This document shows positions 44,431 to 56,758 of a DNA stretch of 64,000 nt, piece after piece. Every line of letters starts with the position of its first letter. Within the stretch, counting starts at the first letter, position 1. Source of the DNA: Lolium rigidum (taxonomy: Eukaryota; Streptophyta; Magnoliopsida; Poales; Poaceae); the NCBI RefSeq assembly GCF_022539505.1, contig NC_061508.1, positions 62,877,754-62,941,753 on the forward strand, in the 5' to 3' direction. The notes below the pieces were generated by a model, which did no database searches, was not told the DNA's origin, and was given only the letters and a program-made list of their open reading frames with translations. A program made the translations under genes and the position numbers.

Positions 44431-45661
44431 CAAAAGCTCCCGAAGTTACCAATAATACTCTTCTATCGCCAATCCTCAAAACACCGCAATCGAAGTTTCC
44501 CTCATAATGACATCAGCGCTGACGATGGCCACGATCGCTATATCGGGAAGACGCGAATATTGTCCTGTCACTGACTTGTGGGCCCAAAACCCTGCGGTAC
44601 TTGACACGTTACGCAAGTGGGGGACACACGTCCTCCACTTTCCCTGGCACGCGCGCTGTAGCGCCTGTCAAGTTACGTCGCAGTAAAATGTCATTTTTAC
44701 CCTTGGAGACACGTGTAAGGCTTTAGATCCATTTTTCTATCATCCAACGGCTCGACGATTCGATGGCTCGCTATAAGTAACCGTCGTCTTCCTCAGAAAT
44801 CCCCTTCGTTGCGCCGCGCTCCTATCCTCTCTCTGTCCAAAAGCTTCCATTGCAACCAAACAAGCTCCTGCGCCCGTGCTCGTCCTCAATCTCTCCAGCG
44901 CGAATGTTGATGCCACCGCGGGTGAGGCTCACAAGGCACACCACTCCAGAAGCGTGCATGGCGACCGAAGATCTGGAGATCTCTGAGTGGGAGAGATCTA
45001 AGATCTCCAACCAAGACACGAACCTGCTGAAGAAGCTCGGATTGATGAAGGAGGAAGCGCTGATCTTTCCCAGTGAAGAAAGCTTCCCGACGCCCCCATC
45101 CAATACCGGGTAACCTTTGTTGACCACCTCATCCGCAGTCTTTCTGCTCCTATCCACGAATTCCTTCGTGGATTACTCTTTGTTTACGGGGTGCAGCTGC
45201 ACCAGCTGACCCCCAATTCTATCCTCCATATTTCCATCTTTATCACCCTCTGCGAGTGCTTTCTCGGGACCCATCCGAATTGGGCCCTGTGGAAACGCAT
45301 TTTCTGCATTCGCCGCAACAGCTCCCACAACATCGCCTACAATATAGGTGGTGTTGTTATCTGTGTCCGTCCTGGCGTCGATTATTTCGACGTCAAATTC
45401 CCCGATTCCGTCCAAGGGTGGCGCAGGAGATGGCTATACATCCGCGAGGAGTATCTTGACTCGCAGGATTACAACCTCGCGCCCTTTGATGGTAGCGCAA
45501 ATATCCTTCGACGCCAGTCATGGGACGCGGAAGCTACCGAAGAAGAGAAAATGGCGACAGATTCACTGATGAAGCGCATCCATGAGCTCCAGAATACCCG
45601 CGGTAAGGAACTGTCGGGTATCCAAATTACTGCGCATTTCCTTAGGATCAAGGTGCAGCCT

Positions 45662-47264
45662 TGATGGCGTGTAAGACACACGCCCGTTGGGAACCCCAAG
45701 AGGAAGGTGTGATGTGTACAGCGACAAGTTTTCCCTCAGTAAGAAACCAAGGTTATCGAACCAGTAGGAGTCAAGGAACACGTGAAGGTTGTTGGTGGCG
45801 GAGTGTAGTGCGGCGCAACAGCAGGGATTCCGGCGCCAATGTGGAACCTGCACAACACAATCAAAGTACTTTGCCCCAACGTAACAGTGAGGTTGTCAAT
45901 CTCACCGACTTGCTGAAAACAAATGATTAGATGTATAGTGTGGAAGATGATGTTTGTTTGCGAAGAACAGTAAAGAACAAGTATTGCAGTAGATTGTATT
46001 TCAGATGTAAAGAATGGACCGGGGTCCACAGTTCACTAGTGGTGTCTCTCCCATAAGATAAATAGCATGTTGGGTGAACAAATTACAGCTTGGGCAATTG
46101 ACAAATAAAGAAGGCATAACAATGCACATACATATATCACGATGAGTACTATGAGATTTATTCGGGGCATTATGACAAAGTACATAGACCGCTATCCAAA
46201 GCATGCATCTATGCCTAAAAAGTCCACCTTCAGGTTATCATCCGAACCCCTTCCAGTATTAAGTTGCAAACAACGGACAATTGCATTAAGTATGGTGCGT
46301 AATGTAATCAACACAAATATCCTTAGACAAAGCATTGATGTTTTATCCCTAGTGGCAACAAGCACATCCACAACCTTAGAACTTTACATCACTCGTCCTG
46401 CATTCAATGGAGGCATGAACCCACTATCGAGCATAAATACTCCCTCTTGGAGTCACAAGTATCAACTTGGCCGAGCCTCTACTAGCAACGGAGAGCATGC
46501 AAGAACATAAACAACATATATGATAGATTGATAATCAACTTGACATAGTATTCATATTCATCGGATCCCAACAAACACAACATGTAGCATTACAAATAGA
46601 TGATCTTGATCATGATAGGCAGCTCACAAGATCTAACATGATAGCACAATGAGGACAAGACAACCATCTAGCTACTGCTATGGGCCCATAGTCCAGGGGT
46701 GAACTACTCACACATCAAGCCGGAGGCGATCTTGGTGATGAAGAGACCTCCGGGAGATGATTCCCCTCTCCGGCAGGGTGCCGGAGGCGATCTCCTGAAT
46801 CCCCCGAGATGGGATTGGCGGCGGTGGCATCTCTGGAAGGTTTTCCGTATCGTGGCTCTCGGTACTGGGTTTTCGCGACGAAGGCTTTAAGTAGGCGGAA
46901 GGGCAGGGTCGGTGGAGGCACGAGGGCCCCACACCATAGGGCGGCGTGGGCCCACCCTTGGCCACGCGGCCCTGTGGTCTGGGCACCTCGTCGCCCCACT
47001 TCGTTTCCCTTTCGGTCTTCTGGAAGCTTCGTGGAAAAATAAGACCCTGGGCGTTGATTTCGTCCAATTCTGAGAATATTTCCTTTGTAGGATTTCTGAA
47101 ACCAAAAACAGCAGTAAAACAACGAATCGGCTCTTCGGCATCTCGTCAATAGGTTAGTGCCGTAAAATGCATAATAATGACATAAAGTGTGTATAAAACA
47201 TGTGAGTATCATCATAAAAGTAGCATGGAACATAAGAAATTATAGATACGTTTGAGACGTATCA
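45662..47264 (-). repeat. 3' LTR of the Athila-type element
   Basis: 1603 bp, paired with 52241-53843. It includes the promoter-proximal GC-rich block (about 46730-47040). Open frames in it are shadows repeated in the other LTR. Confidence 0.9.
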
Positions 47265-47281
47265 AGCACCCCCAAGCTTAG
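47265..47281 (-). other. Polypurine tract of the Athila-type element
   Basis: On the minus strand CTAAGCTTGGGGGTGCT directly precedes the 3' LTR start. Similar AAGCTTGGGGAT copies occur further inside, near 49160 and 49219. Confidence 0.8.
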
Positions 47282-49868
47282 TTCCTACTCGCCCTCGAGT
47301 AGGTAAACGATAACAAAGATAATTTCTGAAGTGACATGCTATCATAATTTTGATCAATACTATTGTAAAGCATATGAGATGAATGCAGCGATTCGAAGCA
47401 ATGGTAAAGACAATGAGTAAACAACTGAATCATATAGCAAAGACTATTAATGAATAATACTTTCAAGACAAGCATCAATAAGACTTGCATAAGAGTTACT
47501 CATAAAGCAATAGATTCTTAGTAGAAAGCTTTGAAACAAGACAAAGGAAGATATAAGTTTCAGCAGTTGCTTTCAACTTCAACATGTATATCTCATGGAT
47601 AATTGTCAACACAAAGTAATATAGCAAGTGCAATAGGTATACATGTAAGAATCAATGCACACAATTCACACAAGTGTTTGCTTCTAAGATAGAAAGAATA
47701 GGTGAACTGACTCAACAATAAAGTAGAAGAAAGGCCCTTCGCAGAGGGAAGCATGGATTACTACTTTTGTGCTAGAGCTTTTCATTTTGAAAACATAGAA
47801 ACAATTTTGTCAACGGTAGTAATAAATCATATGTGTTATGTATAAGATATCCTATAAGTTGCAAGCCTCATGCATAGATTACCAATAGTGCTCGCACCTT
47901 GTCCTAATTAGCTTGGATTAACATGGATTATCATTGCATAACATATGTTTCAACCAAGTGTCACAAAGGGGTACCTCTATGCCGCCTGTACAAAGGTCTA
48001 AGGAGAAAGATCGTATTTGATTTCTCGTTTTTGATTATTCTAAACTTAGACATCCATACCGGGACAACATAGACAACAGATAATGGACTCCTCTTTAATG
48101 CATAAGCATTCAACAACAGATAAAATTCTCATAAGAGATTGAGGATTAATTGTCCAAACTGAAACTTCCACTATGGATCATGGCTTTAGTTAGCGGCCCA
48201 ATGTTCTTCTCTAACAATATGCATACTCAAACCATTTGATCATGAAAATCGCCTTTACTTCAGACAAGACGAACATGCATAGCAACTCACATGATATTCA
48301 ACAAAGGTGTAATAGTTGATGGCGTCCCAGAAACATGGTTACCACTCAACAAGCAACTTATTAAGAAATAAGATACATAAGTACATATTCTTCACCACAA
48401 TAGTTTTTAAGGCTATTTTCCCATGAGCTATATATTGCAAAGACAAAGGATAGAATTTTTTAAAGGTAGCACTCAAGTAATGTACTTTGGAATGACAGAG
48501 AAATACCATGTAGTAGGTAGGTATGGTGGACACAAATGGCATAGTTTTTGGCTCAAGGATTTGGATGCACGAGAAGAATTCCCTCTCAATACAAGGCTAG
48601 GCTAGCAAGGTTATTTGAAGCAAACTCAAGTATAAAACGGTACAGCAAAGCTTACATATGAACATATTGCAAGCATTATAAGACTTTACATCGTCTCCTT
48701 GTTGTTCAAACACCTTAACCAGAAAATATCTAGACTCTAGAGACCAATCATGCAAACCAAATTTTAACAAGCTCTATGTAGTTCTTCATTAATGGGTGCA
48801 AAGTACATGATGCAAGAGCTTAAACATCATCTATATGAGCACAACAATTCCCAAGTATCAAATTATTCAAGACATTATACCAATTACCACATGAAGCATT
48901 TTCTGTTTCCAACCATATAACAATGAACGAAGCAGCTTCAACCTTCGCCATGAACATTAAGAATAAAGCTAAGAACATATGTGTTCATACGAAACAGCGG
49001 AGCGTGTCTCTCTCCCAAACAAGGAATGCTAGGATCCAATTTTATTCAAACAAAAACAAAAATAAAAACAAACAGACGCTCCAAGTAAGGCACATAAGAT
49101 GTGACGGAATAAAAATATAGTTTCACTAGAGGTGACCTGATAAGTTGTCGATAAAGAAGGGATCCCCAAGCTTAGATGCTTGAGTCTTCTTAAAATATGC
49201 AGGGATGAACCACGGGGGCATCCCCAAGTTTAGACTTTTCACTCTTCTTGATCATATTGTATCATCCTCCTCTCTTGACCCTTGAAAACTTCCTCCACAC
49301 CAAACTCAAAAAAAAACTCATTAGAGGGTTAGTGCATAATTGAAAATTCATATATTCAGAGGTGACATAATCATTCTTAACACTTCTGGACATTGCAAAA
49401 AGCTACTGAAAGTTGATGGAACAAAGAAATCCATCAAACATAGCAAAACAGGCAATGCGAAATAAAAGACAGAATCTGTCAAAACAGAACAGTCCGTAAA
49501 GACGAATTTTTCAGGGGCACTTAACTTGCTCAGATGAAAATGCTCAAATTGAATGAAAGTTGCGTACATATCTGAGGATCCTGCACGTAAATTGGCAGAT
49601 TTTTCTAAATTTCCTACAGAAGGGGCTGCTCAATTTCGTGACAGTAAGAAATCTGTTTCTGCGCAGTAATCCAAATCTAGTATTGACTTTACTATCAAAG
49701 ACTTTACTTGGCACAACAATGCGATAAAATAAAGATAAGGAGAGGTTGCTCCTGTAGTAGCAACTTCCAATACTTAATTATAAAACAAAAGTGCAGAAGT
49801 AAAATGATGGGTTGTCTCCCATAAGCGCTTTTCTTTAACGCCTTTCAGCTAGGCGGAGAAAGTGTGAA
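47282..49868 (-). other. Long 3' non-coding region of the Athila-type element
   Basis: About 2.6 kb with no gene between the protease stop and the polypurine tract. It is colinear, inverted, with 62092-63450 of the second Athila-like element, for example the ATGTAGTAGGTAGGTATGGT segment near 48510 and the CAAGTAAAGTCTTTGATAG segment near 49695 on the minus strand. Confidence 0.8.
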
Positions 49869-51982
49869 TCAAGTATTATCAAGAGACGAAGCATTAACAT
49901 CATAATTTGTTCTAATAATAGAATCATAAGGTAACTTCATTATCTTTCTAGGGAAGTGTTCCATACCTTTCTTGAGAGTAAATTGATATTTAATATTACC
50001 TTCCTTCATATCAATGGTAGCACCAACAGTTCGAAGAAAAGGTCTTCCCAATATAACGGGACAAGATGCATTGCATTCAATATCCAAGATAACAAAATCA
50101 ACGGAGACAAGGTTATTGTTAACCATAATGCGAACATTATCAATCCTCCCCAAAGGTTTCTTTATAGAATGATCAGCACGATTAACATCCAAATAACAAT
50201 TTTTCAATGGTGGCAAGTCAAGCATATCATAGATTTTCTTAGGCATAACATAAATACTTGCACCAAGATCACATAAAGCATTACAATCAAAATCATTGAC
50301 CCTCATCTTAATGATGGGCTCCCAACCATCTTCTAACTTCCTAGGAATAGAAGTTTCAAATTTTAGTTTCTCTTCTCTAGCTTTTATGAGAGCATTTGTA
50401 ATATGTTTTATAAAGGCCAAATTTATAGCACTAGCATTGAGACTTTTAGCAATTTTTTGTAAGAACTTTATAACTTCAGAGATGTGACAATCATAAAAAT
50501 CTAAACCATTATGATCTACAACAATGGAATCATTGTCCCCAATATTTTAAAAAAATTCAGCAGTTTTATCACAAACAATTTCAGCAGATTTAGCAGTTTC
50601 AGGCCATTTTGCACGCTTTGCACTAGGAGTAGAAACATTGCCAACACCAATTATTTTACCATTGATAGTAGGAGGTGTAGCAACATGTGAAGCATTAACA
50701 TTACTAGTGATGGTAATAGTCCAAACTTTAGCTACATTATTCTCTTTAGCTAGTTTTTCGTTTTCTTCTCTTTCCCACCTAGCATGCAACTCAGCCATCA
50801 ATCTAATATTCTCATTAATTCGAACTTGGATGGAGTTTGCTGTAGCAAATGACTTAATATCTTTATCTTCATTAGGCATAACTTTCAATTTTAAAAGATC
50901 AACATCAGAGGCAAGACTATCAACCTTAGAAGCAAGAATATCAATTTTACCAAGCTTTTCTTCAACAGATTTGTTAAAAGCAGTTTGTGTACTAATAAAT
51001 TCTTTAAGCATGGCTTCAAGTCCAGGGGGTACATTCCTATTATTGTTGTAAGAATTACCATAAGAATTACCATAACTATTACCATTAGCAGAAGGATATG
51101 GCCTATAGTTGTTACCAGAATTATTCCTATAAGCATTGTTGTTGAAATTATTACTTTTAATGAAGTTCACATCAACATGTTCTTCTTGGGAAACCAATGA
51201 AGCTAAAGGAACATTATTAGGATCAACATTAGATCTACCATTCACAAGCATAGACATAATAGCATCAATCTTATCACTCAAGGAGGAGGTTTCTTCAAGA
51301 GAATTTACCTTCTTACCTTGTGGAGCTCTTTCAGTGTGCTATTCAGAGTAATTTATCATCATATCATCAAGAAGCTTTGTTGCCGCCCCCAAAGTAATGG
51401 ACATAAAGGTACCTCCAGCAGCTGAATCCAATAGGTTCCGCGAAGAAAAATTCAATCCTGCATAGAAGGTTGGATGATCATCCAAGTAGTTAGTCCATGG
51501 ATAGGGCAATTCTTTACCAAAGATTTCATTCTCTCCCATGCTTGAGCAACATGTTCATTATCTAATTGCTTAAAATTCATTATGCTACTTCTCAAAGATA
51601 TAATTTTAGCGGGAGGATAATATCTACCAATAAAAGCATCCTTACATTTAGTCCATGAATCAATACTATTCTTAGGCAGAGATAGCAACCAATCTTTAGC
51701 TCTTCCTCTTAAGGAGAAAGGAAACAATTTTAATTTTATAATGTCACCATCTACATCCTTATACTTTTGCATTTCACAAAGTTCAACAAAATTAATAAGA
51801 TGGGCAGCAACATCATCAGAACTAACACCAGAAAATTGCTCTCCCATAACAAGATTTAGTAAAGCAGGTTTAATTTCAAAGAATTCTGCAGTAGTAGCAG
51901 GTGGAGCAATAGGTGTGCATAAGAAATCATTATTATTTGTGCTAGTGAAGTCACACAACTTAGTATTTTCAGGAGTATTCAT
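49869..51982 (-). pseudogene. Athila-type gag and aspartic protease, broken
   Basis: Reading on the minus strand from 51982, gag starts with MNTPENTKLCDFTS and contains the retrotransposon gag core (RGRAKDWLLSLPKNSIDSW, FIGRYYPPAKI, AQAWERMKSLVKNCP). A Tyr/Asn-rich linker (GNSYGNSYGNSYNNN) and a coiled coil (about 50900-51000) follow. The protease part (49869-50420) has the active site ALCDLGASIYVMP and the flap-end motif PVILGRPFLRT. Breaks are a frameshift at about 51450-51475, a TAG near 51345 and a TAA near 50548. A CCHC knuckle is not seen. The frame ends cleanly at 49869, directly before the non-coding region. Confidence 0.85.
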
Positions 51983-52211
51983 TTTAGCAGTAGTAAATAA
52001 AGCAAACTAAATAAAGTAAATGCAAGTAACTAATTTTTTGTGTTTTCAATATAGAGAACAAGACAGTAAATAAAGTAAATCTAGCAACTAATTTTTTTTG
52101 TATTTTTGATATAGAGAGCAAACAAAGCAGTAAATAAAATAAAGTAAAGCAAGACAAAAACAAAGTAAAGAAATTGGATGTGGGAGACTCCCCTTGCAGC
52201 GTGTCTTGATC

Positions 52212-52229
52212 TCCCCGGCAACGGCGCCT
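52212..52229 (-). other. Primer-binding site of the Athila-type element
   Basis: On the minus strand GGCGCCGTTGCCGGGGA lies 11 bases inside the 5' LTR. It matches the TGGCGCCGTTGCCGGGGA type of Athila elements, read as complementary to tRNA-Asp, with the first base changed. Confidence 0.75.
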
Positions 52230-52240
52230 GAAACCTGTCT

Positions 52241-53843
52241 TGATGGCGTGTAAGACACACGTCCGTTGGGACCCCCAAGAGGAAGGTGTGATGTGTACAG
52301 CGACAAGTTTTCCCTCGCAAGAAACCAAGGTTATCGAACCGAGTAGGAGTCAAGGAACACGTGAAGGTTGTTGGTGGCGGAGTGTAGTGCGGCGCAAGAC
52401 CGGAGATTCCGGCGCCAACGTGGAACTCCGCACAACACAATCAAAGTACTTTGCCCCAACGTAACGGTGAGGTTGTCAATCTCACCGGCTTGCCGAAAAC
52501 AAAGGATTAGATGTATAGTGTGGAAGATGATGTTTGTTTGCGAAGAACGATGAAAGAACAAGTATTGCGATGAGATTGTATTTCAGATGTAAAGAATGGA
52601 CCGGGGTCCACAGTTCACTAGTGGTGTCTCTCCCATAAGATAAATGGCATGTTGGGTGAACAAATTACAGCTTGGGCAATTGACAAATAAAGAAGGCATA
52701 ACAATGCACATACATATATCACGATGAGTACTATGAGATTTAATCGAGGCATTACGACAAAGTACATAGACCGCTATCCAACGATGCATCTACGCCTAAA
52801 AGTCCACCTTCAGAGTTATCATTCGAACCCCTTCCAGTATTAAGTTGCAAACAACGAGACAATTGCATTAAGTATGGTGCGTAATGTAATCAACACAAAT
52901 ATCCTTAGACAAAGCATTGATGTTTTATCCCTAGTGGCAACAACACATCCACAACCTTAGAACTTTCTCGTCACTCGTCCCGCATTCAATGGAGGCATGA
53001 ACCCACTATCGAGCATAAATACTCCCTCTTGGAGTCACAAGTATCAACTTGGCCGGAGCCTCTACTAGCAACGAAGAGCATGCAAGAACATAAACAACAT
53101 ATATGATAGATTGATAATCAACTTGACATAGTATTCCATATTCATCGGATCCCAACAAACACAACATGTAGCATTACAAATAGATGATATTGATCATGAT
53201 AGGCAGCTCACAAGATCTAACATGATAGCACAATGAGGAGAAGACAACCATCTAGCTACTGCTATGGACCCATAGTCCAGGGGTGAACTACTCACACATC
53301 AATCCGGAGGCGATCATGGTGATGAAGAGACCTCCGGGAGATGATTCCCCTCTCCGGCAGGGTGCCGGAGGCGGTCTCTTGAATCCCCCGAGATGGGATT
53401 GGCGGCGGCGTCTCTGGAAGGTTTTCCGTATCATGGCTCTCCGTACTGGGGTTTTCGCGACGAAAGCTTTAAGTAGGCGAAAGGGCAGGGTCGGTGGAGG
53501 CACGAGGGCCCCACACCATAGGGTGGCGCGGCCCCACCCTTGGCCGCGCGGCCCTGTGGTCTGGGCGCCTCGTCACCCACTTCGTAACCCTTTCGGTCTT
53601 CTGGAAGCTTCGTGGAAAAATAAGACCCTGGGCGTTGATTTCGTCCAATTCCGAGAATATTTCCTTTGTAGGATTTCTGAAACCAAAAACAGCAGAAAAC
53701 AACAAGCGGCTCTTCGGCATCTCGTCAATAGGTTAGTGCCGGAAAATGCATAATAATGACATAAAGTGTGTATAAAACATGTGAGTATCATCATAAAAGT
53801 AGCATGGAACATAAGAAATTATAGATACGTTTGAGACGTATCA
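52241..53843 (-). repeat. 5' LTR of the Athila-type element
   Basis: 1603 bp; partner of 45662-47264. Its outer edge abuts AGTCT, after which the Tat-like antisense gene resumes in the expected frame. Confidence 0.9.
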
Positions 53844-55789
53844 AGTCTCTACAGGCTCGCAAAAACCCTCTGTGGCTGTATGCTGGCGAGAAAGATGTCG
53901 GCCGCATATCCAAAGATCTCTCTGTGAAGGATTTGGAAAAGCTTGTCTGACGTGTTTCATCACTAAGCAAAAAAGATTCAGTTCCAACCTCTTGCCGAGT
54001 GGAGCCGTACAACAGCACCAATCCCCTTCGCAAGGTAAATGATTTGTCCTCTCGCAATTATGTTTTTTCGACTACTATCTTGCATAAATTGTCTTCCCGA
54101 GTTTTTATTGCTTCGACTACTGTCTCGCTTAACTTTCTTTTGATGATTTCCTTCTTCAGAAACATCAAGTTTTATCCTCCCTGCCTCCCCTTCCTGAAGG
54201 TGGGGAGGTGGACGAGCGAGCCGTCGTTACCGACGACGCACAGGGTACTTCTCGCCCTGAGAGTGAAATCGCGGGTTCTCACAAATCGCGGCTTCCTCTG
54301 AAAGAGAGACTGAATCTGAGGCTTCCAAGTCAGTGCATTCTCTCCCTTCCGCTGCTTCCCCCAGTAACAAGAGGAAAAGGGGTGATGTCGAAGACTCCGG
54401 AACCTCCAAACCTGGCGGATCACATGCCGAGGAAACTGCTCCCGAGGAGGAGGATGCCTTCAATCTTTACAAGGATGCCCTCGTTAGCTCGTAAGCTACC
54501 CTACTGTTTTTTTCCTTTTATATATTGTTTGTGAATGCTCTTATACTATCTTTTGTGCACAGTGGCGAAGAAGAAGAAGAACCCGTTGCCAATGTGACTG
54601 CTCCAACGAGCACGTCGCAAACTTTAGTTCTTTCGGAGACTCGCCGTGCAACGGAGGAAACATCGCCTCCTCACCAAGAGTTGGAAAAGTCGACTCCTGA
54701 CGCCAGCCCCCGAGCCCCCTCGCCGAAAAGAGTGAGGATTGAACTTGGCGAGGAACAAGGCTTATTGGCCGGGAGTTCGTCAACTCCTTCCTTGGATGAT
54801 GTAAGTACCCTTATAGCTATTTTGTCTTCTGTCGAATTTTTCCCTCTTAACCTTTCTCGCAACTTTCTTTTGATCAGCCTCTAATGAAGGAATTCATCCG
54901 TCTTGGTACTCAATTCATTGGGTACCGCGACACTGTTGATAGTTTGAAAGGTACACCTTTCTATTGTCTATTTTTCATTCAGTGGACTATCTTGCTGTCT
55001 ATCTTACCACTTCTGCCATGTTTCCTTCCGCTAGAGGCCCTCGCCAAAGCTAACAAGCGTGCCGATGACCTCGCCATCAAGCTTGAGCAAAGTGAAAAAG
55101 CTCGCGAGAAGGCCGAACAAGACGCTGCCTCTGTTGGAGATCTTCGAAAAAGACTCCACCAGGCTGAAACTACCTTGAGCGAGAAGATAACTCAGTAGAT
55201 TGCTCGTGAGGAGGATGTCATTGGCCTCCTGGAGTCGCAAAATCGGCGCTTTGTCAGTAAGTTCATTAATCCCTTTGCTAGGGTCCCTTCCAAGATTAGC
55301 TCTCCTTATATTTGTTGATAACCCGAAATTTGTTTCAGCAGGAAAAATGGGCCAAGATTTTGAACTTGAGAGGCCTGAAGGGGATCGTCTTCTCGACACC
55401 CTTTCTCTCCTTGAAATTCATGGGGATCTGGCGCGCCGTAGTATTCTGATGCGCGGACCGTATTTACGCGCCTTTTACCCTACTTCTTCCTGAAGAAAAG
55501 CCAGCCAGACACCTTTTCTGAGCTTGCTAAATGATTTACTCCTGGAGAGGATCTTGGGTTGGCTTTCCGACAGGAAAACCTGAAGATTTGCGTCGAAGGC
55601 ACCATAGCTTTGGTTGCCGAGGGCCAGCAGAACGTCGACTGGGCGAAAGCTGGTGACACGAAGAGGATCAACAAGGAGAGGTGGCAATCTTTGATTAAGG
55701 CTACCAAGCCGCACTCGAAGAAGATCCTCTCCTTCCTTGGATACAAGCCATCTTCTCCCTCTAGTTCTGCCAAACTGGAGGTCAAGTAG

Positions 55790-56220
55790 ACCAACTTACA
55801 CCTCCGTTTGCTATCTTTCTTTTGGTAGATGTCGATATCTTTATGATATATGACTATTTTCGTCGACTCACTAGGAGTTGACCTTTTGTAATGGGGCATC
55901 ACTCTTGTAAATATCCCAACTTATCAATGAGAAGGAATGATCCATTGCTTGTTTATTGATGTCGACCTCGCCTGCTGATATTTGTAATGGGGCATCACTC
56001 TTTCTTCCAGTTGATATTTGATAACTACTCTAAGATTGCTGGAACCTCGCCTGCTTCAGCTGCTACCTCTCGCTCGAACCGAATCCTTGACGACGTTTCC
56101 TTGGACTATTCTTCATGTGCTAACTTGGATCAATCAGAATTGACTGAACTTCGACAACAGCTCCAAACCTTGAAGAAACAGTCCCTTATTGAAGAAACAA
56201 CCCCTCATTGTTGAAGAAAC
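55790..56220 (+). other. Remainder of the Tat-like antisense region
   Basis: It has the UTR-like sequence TTTTGTAATGGGGCATCACTC, which recurs at 55887 and 55984, and a second short coding remnant (55987-56214) rich in Ser and Gln with LTELRQQLQTLKKQ. It appears to be another duplicated tail of the antisense gene. The pol genes expected on the minus strand of the Tat element do not follow. Confidence 0.45.
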
Positions 56221-56229
56221 TTAGTTGCT

Positions 56230-56758
56230 ATGCCATTTATTCCTTTTGTAGTCCTGAACAATCATCGTAATACTACAGTGTTTGCATGCGCTCTCGTGTC
56301 AGACGAGACGGAACATACATATGCTTGGCTGCTTCGGACATTCTTGACTGCAATGTGTCAGAAGAAGCCCAAAGGTGTTATCACTGATAGGGACACCGCG
56401 ATGATATTAGCTATTCATACTACTTTACTGTGTCATAAGTATTTTGTTAAAATATTAATCATTACTTGCTTAATCTTAACTACTCGTTTTACTTCAGAGA
56501 ACCGAAATTGGTTATGACATAGCAAAAGCAGATCATGGTTTTCCTGATCCTTCGAACTGGCCTATAAAACAATACAAAATGCCAAGACAAAAGGATGGGT
56601 GAGTACATGGCGCAACTTATTCTCATCTATATTAATTACAATGCAATGTTACTTACTATCTTTTGCTTGTATTGTATTATGACAGAAACTCATGTGGACT
56701 TTGGGTCCTAAAATGTATGGAAGAATGGGATGGAGATGAATTTAGAACCACTATTACA
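56230..56758 (+). pseudogene. MULE/FAR1-type transposase fragment followed by a Ulp1 (C48) protease segment
   Basis: The first part, PFVVLNNHRNTTVFACALVSDETEHTYAWLLRTF then KPKGVITDRDTAM, is the MULE transposase core with the D of ITDRD. From about 56499 the sequence changes to the C-terminal end of a Ulp1-like cysteine protease: WPIKQYKMPRQKDG, an intron at 56599-56685 (GT-AG), then NSCGLWVLKCMEEWDGDEF with the catalytic Gln and Cys. Both are partial. MULEs carrying Ulp1-type genes are known in plants; here the two may have been fused by deletion. Confidence 0.7.

Larger units (their letters stand above)
45662..53843 (-). mobile_element. Complete Athila-type Gypsy element with two 1603-bp LTRs, gag-protease only
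   Basis: LTRs are 45662-47264 and 52241-53843, both starting TGATACGTCTCAAACGTATC on the minus strand and ending CGCCATCA. Flanks are AGCCT (45657-45661) and AGTCT (53844-53848), a 5-bp duplication with one change. The primer-binding site (GGCGCCGTTGCCGGGGA) and polypurine tract are in place. The 4976-base internal region encodes gag and an aspartic protease but no reverse transcriptase, RNase H or integrase, so it depends on enzymes from elsewhere. The LTRs have equal length but differ by scattered substitutions and small indels, so the insertion is not very recent. It splits the Tat-like antisense gene. Confidence 0.9.
44958..55789 (+). pseudogene. Antisense intron-bearing gene of the Tat-like Gypsy element, split by an Athila element
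   Basis: Coding remnants run on the plus strand, opposite to the element's LTR and polypurine tract: 44958-45113, 45115-45661, 53849-54033, about 54161-54491, 54564-54800, 54879-54950, 55037-55251 and 55338-55789. Several have GT-AG boundaries. The first part (ATEDLEISEWERSKISNQD, HEFLRGLLFVYGVQLHQLTP, FVTLCECFLGTHP-like, WRRRWLYIREE) looks like the domain called putative gypsy-type transposon (PF04195). The middle is acidic and Pro/Ser-rich; the later part is a coiled coil (NKRADDLAIKLEQSEKAREK). Breaks: a shift near 45112, the Athila insertion at 45662, a TGA near 53947, a shift near 54300 and a TAG at 55196. Such antisense ORFs are known from Tat-lineage elements; function unknown. Confidence 0.65.

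Noticed and set aside
46708..47233. Frames of 119 and 172 codons in the Athila LTR, repeated at 53283-53812
   Set aside because: They lie in duplicated LTR sequence, overlap each other in different frames and are Arg/Pro-rich shadows of the GC-rich promoter block.
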